From Perca fluviatilis (Eukaryota; Chordata; Actinopteri; Perciformes; Percidae): DNA of 64,000 nucleotides. The stretch covers positions 7,462,434 to 7,526,433 of the forward strand of contig NC_053123.1 of assembly GCF_010015445.1 (NCBI RefSeq), in the 5' to 3' direction. The translations under genes were made by a program, and so were the position numbers. The notes under the pieces were generated by a model, which was given only the letters and a program-made list of their open reading frames with translations, was not told the origin of the DNA and did not search any database. Position 1 is the stretch's first letter, and the number at the start of each line of letters is the position of its first letter. This document shows positions 56,349 to 64,000 of this stretch, in pieces.

Positions 56349-57369
56349 TTTGACCAATACTGATTTGGGACGTGATTTATGTATGCCTATTATAAAGAAA
56401 CAAATAGTCTGTAACTTTGTAGAATTTGTCACATACTTCGCTGTTAGTTGTTTTGAGTTCGCTGTGCAGTACGCAACGTCAGCTCAGCTGCAGCCTACTT
56501 CGTGAAGGGAGGGGGGAGGCAGAGGTCGAGTGTCTGGTGTACGCTGCCAGCACCCCCTGCAGAAAATGACTTCCCGCGCGTCTGTAAGGATATTCTTTCA
56601 TTTGCATATCCATTGCAATGTGTGTACTTTTTGACGTCTGTGTAGCTGTGAAGGTCCGCATGACGAAAATGTCTTCATCTGCTCATATAGGTGAAAGCGC
56701 ACACTAACATCTGTGTGCAGCCCAAAATGTATCACTAATGATGGCCATTATTATCTCCCTGACTTTAACAAATACAGTCCAGCCGATTTCACTGCAATCA
56801 CGTTGACTTTATCTCTGCATTAATGCAGAGCATGTTGTATATGCCTTCCCTCTTTTACCCACCACACAATCATAGCAGTCCTTATGTGAAGAACTCTGAC
56901 TAAATTAACCAGTATAGATTGTTGATGTGTTAACAGCTGAATATATGTTGAGCTTTCTCAACATATGCTCTATACACTTGAATGAATGATTAAATCAGAC
57001 ACAAACTAAATGTTAAGCTTGAACTGCTACACAAGTCTACTCCTCCAGCGATTCCAGCTGTGTTGACACTGTAGATATTACAGCTCGATGTCTAGCAGTT
57101 ACCTACAAATTCAGGACAAGACTAGTAGGCACTCGGAGAGTGCCGATCTCCGCAGAAGCATGCCATATCTCAGTGTTAATACAGTGTGAATTTTCGCACT
57201 TGGGAACTCACCCAATTTAACTCAGATGATGTGATTCACAATATGTTTCCGCTTGGTATACGACTATTTTTACTTTACCTTTGCCTCATTCCAAATTCCC
57301 TTACATAAGCAGCATTGAAAAAATGGCTTATGTCACATAATCTCATAGCATTTTCTGTAAAAACTCATG

Positions 57370-57371
<2 letters not shown>
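56349..57371. other. Non-coding stretch
   Basis: No gene or bounded element. Confidence 0.45.
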
Positions 57372-57409
<38 letters not shown>

Positions 57410-57410
57410 T
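57372..57410. repeat. (GT)n(AT)n microsatellite
   Basis: A compound GT then AT run. Confidence 0.93.
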
Positions 57411-57432
57411 GTGTATGTGCTTGTGTGCCTAT

Positions 57433-57483
57433 CCAACAGTGGACCGGCAACTTATGGGGTATATTTTGGAGGTCCACTGTTGG
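57433..57483. repeat. Perfect 13-bp hairpin
   Basis: CCAACAGTGGACC (57433-57445) is complementary to GGTCCACTGTTGG (57471-57483) with a 25-bp loop. Confidence 0.9.
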
Positions 57484-57882
57484 TCATGCTTTAAATCATG
57501 CTAAAATCATGGTTCAGGTTCCTTCTGGTGGATTTATTTTATTTTTAGTGAAGATGGGACCTGCAGATATGTGAGTTCACACTCAGCACTGCCCCTCCAG
57601 GCTGGAGCAGGGATAAAAAAAAATATCACTTTTATTTCACACTCCTCCAGTGTTTGAACGTTTTGTAGCCTGAGGCATGCTTTCAGACTATGTGAACCTA
57701 TTTTAGTAGGCTAAACTTTCTACAGTGTCCTAACTTATCAGGATAAGAAATGAGAAATAAAAGGATCAATAGTACGATCATTCCTTTTCATTTAAATGTT
57801 TTCTCATTTTACCTGTACAAGAATGCAATTTATTTGTTGATGCAAAAAAAGGTACATACTGTTCTCTGGTACATAATGACAA

Positions 57883-57884
<2 letters not shown>

Positions 57885-57921
<37 letters not shown>

Positions 57922-57928
57922 TGTGTGC
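57885..57928. repeat. (GT)n microsatellite
   Basis: A GT run with one TAT interruption. Confidence 0.93.
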
Positions 57929-60470
57929 AAAGCTTGCACATTGTTCATGCCCGTTAAGTTACAACTCTGCCAGAAGAGAAGACCAATACAACGAATTGAA
58001 AGGGAATTGACAAGGAGTTTATGTAGAAACATTATTGAGAGTACATTTAAGTTTCTTCAACAGTTTAACTTTGACTTTTCTGTCCTGCGACACCATGGCC
58101 AAAAAAGGCACATATGTTTTCCAGATGCTGCTGTGGTCATGGCAAAAGTAGTACAAAACAAAAAGGACATTCTTTAATGACATTTTAATGGCTTTGACTT
58201 GACAAGTACACGGAATTTCGACATACAGTAAACCACATTCCTGGCCCAAAGATTGCTGCTCTAAATCCCAGAGCAGAAATTAAGTTTGATGATAACTCAA
58301 CAGCCCCCTTTGTAACTGAAACAGAAACCTTTCTGTAGGGAAAGGTTGTTTACTTGTAAATATGCAGCAGTTAGCTCAAACATACTGTATGCATCTCTAC
58401 ATTTTGGCAAAGTTGAAATAACTATAGTTTCAGCATGCGGCAATGAGAAACAGCAATGTAGTGCATAAGGTAATGCAAAGCAGATGTGCATATAGTTAGC
58501 CTGTGTGTCCTGTCCACATCACTATAGTAGGGGCACTTTGCATGGGTGGAGTCACCAGTTACCGCTGGCAGAAAGAGTCCATGATGGGGGAAAATTTATA
58601 GCTCTGCTGACAAAAGGAGAATCAATAAGCGATTATGTGGATACGGTGCAGCCTGATGTTATCACCCCTAGGGCATAACACACTACGCATTCACAAACAC
58701 AATCAGCTCACACAATACACACTTACATGTTTTTGTTTTTGTTTTTATTTTACAATACAACTCAACAAAAACAGGTGAGTAGAAGGAGGGTTCTCTCAAT
58801 AAAAGCACAATACAGATACAGTTAAGGTGGGGCAGCAATCAATGCAAGGTGATAGTTGCCACTGTTGTTCGTCATGGAAACTGCCTTGAAACCCCAGGAC
58901 CACTGTAACCCCTGCAGGCCCAGCCCTGGGTCTTTGCATAGTTTGCTTTAAAGACTTGCTCAGTCTCTCCCCCCAAAAAAACAACCAACAATGGCAGACT
59001 TCCTCCCCTTCCTCCTGGGTAGTGATTTCACATTCACGTCTATTATGCATGAATGTCAATGGAAGCAGTGAATCAATGCAAAACAGAATAATAAATCATG
59101 TATTCTGCGGGTTCTTCCTGCCCTAAGCAATGCAGGAGAGAGAATTGAATGCCACAGCCTGCTGGGAAAAACCAAGTTATTATGGTGGGAAGGTGGGCCT
59201 GACAGTTTGCATTGATGAGATGTGAATGTTCCCTTTTCAGATGCTCTGCAGTCTCGGCATCATCGCTGATGCTTTTGTACAATTGCAAGTGGAGTGTTAA
59301 TTTAGCCCCTAGACCAGGTACGACTGTTAAAGAGAGGCTATTAAGTGTCTGAGAACTGATAACATTTGAGCATGTGCATGCCTCATTGTTTCAGCATCCT
59401 CGGTGCATTTCGATAACTTCAATAACTTCAAATGATGAGGGCATTGGTGTCTGTCTGGTTCTGGAGCGCACATCTGTTTCACTGACAGGCAGAAAACAGA
59501 GAAGAAAGGGAGATGGAGGGGAGTGGGTGGAGGATGAGCTGGAGGGGGTGCAGGAGAGGAGATACCCAGCAGCAGACTGCTAATATCATGGGAGTTCAAC
59601 AAAGTGCAGCATGGCCCTCCAGCTGGAGGTTGGAGAAAAGCATCTGTGTGTGTGTCTGTGTGTGTGTGTGTGTATGTGTGTGCACGTTTGTCAGATTTGT
59701 CTTTGAGTGTGGGTGTATGTAGCTGATTGTCCGCTGATATAAATGCCAGCGTGCATGTGTACAGTAGGTGATGTGTGTGAAAGGGAGAGAGACACATCAC
59801 GAGCGGTGGCAGGTGTGGACGGCAAATGAGGCCACTGACTGACAGCCCGTCTTTGTGGCCAAGCTTGCCCCAGTTTATCCTCTCTCCCTCTCCCAGCCTC
59901 CGAGCCCCCCTTTCACTTTGATGGACAATATGTCCTACTTCCCCGCAACACTCGGCTGCTGTGTAATTAAATGTCAAATAACTGTTACCCATCACTCGGA
60001 CGGAAAATGTATTATTTGTGGCAAATAGAGCACTAAATCGAAGCTAGAGAAAGTTCTGACTTATTTGCAGTGTCTGTGCTTTTGCATTGATTGAAATATT
60101 GAGGACAATTGGATTGCTGCAAACCCTGGTTTCAAAGTTACCGTCTGTCCGAATTCCGAATCAAAGCTTAAACTTTGGTTGCTAGCAGGCAACGCCAAGC
60201 AGCTGTCTATACTGTAGAGTTTCAGTATTTCACATCTAAAGAGAGTGCATATTGCCATGCCACATAGAGAAAAGATTTGAAAAAAATTTAACTGACCACC
60301 TAACACCTACCTAGCGCATTTTTATCCATTCATGTATTCTGGCTTTTCTTTTAATTTGTCACCCATTTGCACTAAAGTGTTTGGAAGAATTTTGTTTTCT
60401 ATTTTATTAAATGCAAATCATTCAATCATTTAATAATTTTGTTCAGTCGACATTTGGATCATAGATTGTG
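57929..60470. other. Unique-looking non-coding stretch
   Basis: Few recognisable repeats apart from a GT-rich tract near 59642-59680. 58500-58680 and 59400-59600 have balanced composition and could be regulatory. The 222-codon minus frame at 59327-59995 runs across the GT tract and is not called as a gene. Confidence 0.4.
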
Positions 60471-60478
60471 CATTTAAC
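60471..60478. repeat. Left TSD of hAT-like element
   Basis: CATTTAAC, identical to 61224-61231. Confidence 0.9.
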
Positions 60479-61223
60479 CAGGGTGCAATTTGTGAAAAAA
60501 ACAGAGTGGGGGATGTTTGTTTTTTTATTTTTATCATGCAAAACAAAACATGCAATAATTACATCCCCCTTTCAAAAACCATGGATATAGTGCCACATGG
60601 CCAGCCATGCCAAAACACTTATTTATGAACTTCAATATTCAATGGAAAATAATCTCAAACTGAAATAGCACACAATGTGGTGTCAACATAAAACACTTTC
60701 ACGCTTTCAAGCCGGAGAGCGGTGTTCACTAAATATTAACTAAAATATTAATCAACTAAATATTTTCACCCAGGAAATGCTTGTTCGTTCCTCGGGAGTG
60801 TTTTAATCCAAACCATGATATTTTTCCTAAATTTAGCTAGTCATTTGGTGCCTAAACTTAACTGTCATCGCATTACACTTTCTCTGGCTTACCTCCACTA
60901 CCATGGCCCCCTGAAAGGACCGTTATCTGGCGGTGCCTGTACCCGGCTCACAGTCACCAATTGGCGGGTGAACTGGAGCTCTGTAGCAGCTAAATATAAC
61001 CAGCAACTGCCGCTCGGATTTTATTGTTCTATCGCACTATAGAGTGTTTTGTTCAGTTATTTTAGGTATGTAATGGTCTATTGGTGAAGTAGCATTAATC
61101 ACTTTGAGGAGGGGGGGGGGTACATTTTGTCCCCAATGGGGATAACAATTATTCAGCAGAGGCAGGGATCTATAGACCAGAAAGGGGAAAATCCCACGCA
61201 TCCCCACCGGAAAATTGCACCCA
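60479..61223. mobile_element. Non-autonomous hAT-like element, GGGTGCAATTT ends
   Basis: It starts CAGGGTGCAATTTGTG and ends AAAATTGCACCCA, inverted repeats of 11 bp (GGGTGCAATTT). The 8-bp TSD is perfect. GGGGGATG and GCATCCCC words occur near the two ends. The interior 60800-60880 carries CCAAACCATGAT and GTGCCTAAACTTAACT phrases shared with other repeats in this window. No transposase. Confidence 0.88.
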
Positions 61224-61231
61224 CATTTAAC
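61224..61231. repeat. Right TSD of hAT-like element
   Basis: CATTTAAC, matching 60471-60478. Confidence 0.9.
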
Positions 61232-62289
61232 TAATGCAAACTTAAAGCTGCACTATTGATTACTACTTGAGGGCAGCAGAAAAGCTATTAACATAAAATT
61301 GACATTACCACCATTTTGTGGCCAACGTGCTTAAAAAACTATTATAGTTGCTGCTGGAAAGTACTATATGACTATTAAGACCTATCATTATAGCTACAAT
61401 GTATAGCCAGAATTTCTGATTTTGTTGTAGGCATCTTTTAAGTATCCTTCCTCTTTTTTTTTTGACCTCTTTCCTGTCTTTTATTGCACCATACCACCTT
61501 TTATCAATGTGACAAGTAATATCATTGCTCTTCATAGTTTTTATTTATTAGTCTTTTTGAAGAGCATCAATGAGAACACTAGTTGGAGACAGGCATCATT
61601 TTACACAGGGAAAGTTGAAATTGCAAGGTACAACATACCACAGCATGTAAAGCAAAGTGTCCAGTCCATAATGTCCATTTAAAAAAAAAATAAAAAAAAT
61701 CATTGACAGATACTTTACACATATCAATAAACATTAAATATTGCTTGCATTTCAAAACATCATCATCCTGTCAAGCCCAGCAGGAGAGGAGCATGACGTG
61801 ACAGCTCAAAGACCTTGGAGAATAGTGTGTTATCATTCAGCTCATCTGAAATAGGCAGTTTCCTTCCACCGTTTTAACATGCTGCTTATAGGAACATTAA
61901 TAGTCCAGCAGCTGTCATCGAAATTGGAATAAATCACGCATCCTGTTTCCAAAGGAGTAGCATGCATCATAAAGTTAAGTATTGATCTGTCATACAGTAC
62001 CCTTGGTGTTCTTGAAATGACCATACTTTAAATTATTCCCATTCCTTTTCATCACTCTATTCTCAACAAAACTCCTACTTTATTAAAAAATCATTAAAAA
62101 ACTTTAATTGATAATGTGTGTTCTCTTAATGCAAAACGTGTCATCGGCCTTCCTTGTTGTGAGCAAATGCAGTCATCCCACCCAAGCTTTACATTTTTAA
62201 TGCTGTGCATCCTGCTCTGCAGTTTTCTCCCAGGTGGCCTCTAGTTTCTGTACTCAAAACAGTGGGGAAAAGGGTTGTGGTTGAAGAGG
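61232..62289. other. Non-coding stretch
   Basis: No gene or bounded element. Confidence 0.45.
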
Positions 62290-62297
62290 GATACTGT

Positions 62298-63196
62298 CAG
62301 GGGTAGACGTCATACGAATAACAAACACTCGTTACATTCACTATCGTTACTGTAACAAAGTTGTTTCTTGTGTACTGTTGTATTTTTTTAAATAGGTGAT
62401 TGAACTTTTACTTAAAGCTTTAGTGCGTAACCTTTTTAGATGAATGAACGTCCACTACATTCAAGCCATTGCAAAATGAGTTGCTACAAAGCTAATTAAT
62501 AATAATTAAGCTCTCTCTGTATTTCTCAGTATGGCTATGTTCTGAAACTGGTGTCGTCCAGCGACTTTCATGCAAAAAAAAGCGTGGAGGAAGGACGGGG
62601 GGTGGTGCGTGATCACGGAAGGCTAGCTCCATGTGGATCCACCTCATGCTCCATGTGGACAGAATTCCTCATGGGGTCGACAGAAACTACGCACTATAGC
62701 TTTAAGTGTCAGCGTAAGTATTGTACTCTGCTACATTTCAAGAGTAAAAACAAAAGTCACATTTAGTTGTGAAAATGTAACAGAAGAAAGTAAGTAAATC
62801 AGCGCAGATGTGTCTGCGGCCGCAGGAGGGCAGAGCTCGGTAGAGGGGACACTCTGCACTCAGCTGACACTCCGGAAGAGATACATGTTTGCGTTCGCCT
62901 GCCGAGGTTCAGCCATCAGCGGGCTGGAAGCGTGCGGAACGACGGTTGCACCAGGGACGGACCTAGTATTTAGTGAACAGTACAAATGCACAACAATGCG
63001 ATCAAAGTATGGGTACCATCCTCATGGGTTATGGTTAGCATTATTGTACCTTGTCATAGTTAACATAGAAACATGTACCACAGTAATGCTACTTTAATTG
63101 ATGTACATTTGTACACAAATACGCTTACTTTTACTTGAGTTAAATGAGTATAAACTAACACTTGAGTACACTATTTTGGTACTCTTTCCACCTCTG
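62298..63196. mobile_element. hAT-like element carrying a nested TTAA MITE
   Basis: It starts CAGGGGTAGAC and ends CTCTTTCCACCTCTG, short imperfect inverted repeats. Flanks GATACTGT (62290-62297) and GATGTTGT (63197-63204) could be an 8-bp TSD with two mismatches. ACTTTTACTT words lie near both ends. The element is interrupted by the MITE at 62416-62701. The 95-codon frame at 62810-63097 has no recognisable domain. Confidence 0.65.
62416..62701 (+). mobile_element. TTAA-flanked MITE (family B), nested copy
   Basis: It starts AGCTTTAGTGCGTAA and ends TACGCACTATAGCT (about 14-bp inverted repeats). TTAA lies at 62412-62415 and 62702-62705. Removing it with one TTAA restores ACTTTTACTTAAGTGTC in the host element. 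Related copies lie at 24961-25345 and 8990-9128. Confidence 0.88.
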
Positions 63197-63204
63197 GATG
63201 TTGT

Positions 63205-64000
63205 GTATTATTCTGTGTATACATGCACATCAACATGCAACAGAGTAGTAATGTAGCCACGTTTGAGATGCTCATTTGTGCATTTGATGTAAAAAATAAA
63301 TAAATAAAAATAGGCAAAAGCAGATGCACATGTTGCCATAGTGCCTATATTGTTTTACCTACTAATTTACCATCTGGCCAAGGGAAAACAGTGAGAAACT
63401 ATGTGCCTTTTGGCACATTTTCAGTGATGTTGATCAATGTCCATTGTCCCTGAAAATGAATAAATATGCTAAATATGGCAATACATCATACACAAGTGCA
63501 TTTGTATGAGTGTTGTACAGGAACTGAACATGCAGGTGGAGGATGATAGTCATAGAAATTCCACATTTAGCACTGTTATAGTCAAAGGAACCTAAACACA
63601 TTTTCACACAGTGTACAGCATACCCTCTACACACACAAACACACACAAGCGTCAGATCAATCACGTGAAGGCAATGCCATGCGTTCCGTGTCTAATTGAA
63701 AGTAAGCAGATGGTTGTGGGCTTTTATAAAGGGAACTTAACATCAGGTGCTGAGGCATTTTGAAGAAACTCCCGTCAGGGGTGCAAAGAGAAATGTGAAC
63801 AAATCTCAGTTCCGTTAGATCAGACACAGGCAGGCCCCCACCCAAGAGGGAGCCTTCTAATCGATACTAAAACAGTGAAAACAAGTCCAGGCCAAGACAC
63901 AAGAGAGTGATAATGACAGGGGAGAGGAAGAGGTAGGGAAAGAGAAAGTGAAGATCGGGGGAAGAGGGAAAAGATGGGGAGCAGGCAGGTGAAATGAGGA
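63205..64000. other. Unique-looking non-coding stretch at window end
   Basis: No gene. 63670-63900 has balanced composition and could be regulatory. A purine-rich GGGGAGAGGAAGAG tract closes the window. Confidence 0.4.

Noticed and set aside
59327..59995. 222-codon open frame on the minus strand
   Set aside because: It crosses a (CA)n tract (Thr-His repeats), has proline- and histidine-rich low complexity, and shows no domain, splice site or coding pattern.

Overview
This window looks like non-coding DNA from a ray-finned (teleost) fish, probably a percomorph. The inference rests on its make-up: long (TG)n/(CA)n, (TA)n and (CTAT)n microsatellites, tRNA-derived SINEs, many short non-autonomous hAT-, piggyBac- and Harbinger-like elements, and decayed RTE-like and L2/CR1-like LINEs. 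I find no intact host protein-coding gene, no functional tRNA or rRNA gene and nothing prokaryotic. The long open frames are transposase or reverse-transcriptase remnants, antisense shadows, or read-through of dinucleotide repeats. The window is best read as a gene desert or part of a large intron.

Region by region. 0-9 kb: a hairpin repeat at 159-357, a hAT-type transposase remnant at 1893-1964, a hAT-like element with a perfect 8-bp target-site duplication (TSD) at 3320-3874, a SINE at 6018-6160, and long TG and CTAT arrays. 9-26 kb: a complex repeat with a telomere-like minisatellite and a tRNA-like module (11.3-12.0 kb), a SINE (14.4 kb), a hAT-like element (14.9-15.6 kb), a TTAA element (17.5-18.0 kb), a possible isolated exon (21.17-21.27 kb), a (TG)52 array, a hAT-like element (22.0 kb) and a second TTAA family member (25 kb). 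26-31 kb: mostly unique sequence that may include regulatory DNA.

31.5-36.1 kb holds the richest structure. A decayed pogo/Tigger-like transposase on the minus strand is split by a BED-type hAT element, which is itself split by a second hAT-like element. Both insertions have perfect 8-bp TSDs. A Harbinger-like element abuts the N-terminal end of the pogo remnant. 39-42 kb has two further DNA transposons. 43.7-44.5 kb is a diverged foldback. 47.4-47.8 kb is an element with long terminal inverted repeats and a second complete tRNA-like module.

49.2-56.4 kb is a second dense cluster: a hAT-like element carrying two later insertions, an L2-like LINE 3' end, an RTE-like LINE with a 14-bp TSD interrupted by a MITE, a local tandem duplication, two SINEs with clean TSDs and, between them, an element with nearly identical 236-bp inverted arms. 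60.5-63.2 kb has two more hAT-like elements, one carrying a nested TTAA element.

There is no operon or pathway to reconstruct. The sequence records layered transposition, and the nesting gives the relative order of insertions. Superfamily names come from terminal repeats, TSD lengths and protein motifs read by eye; no database search was possible.
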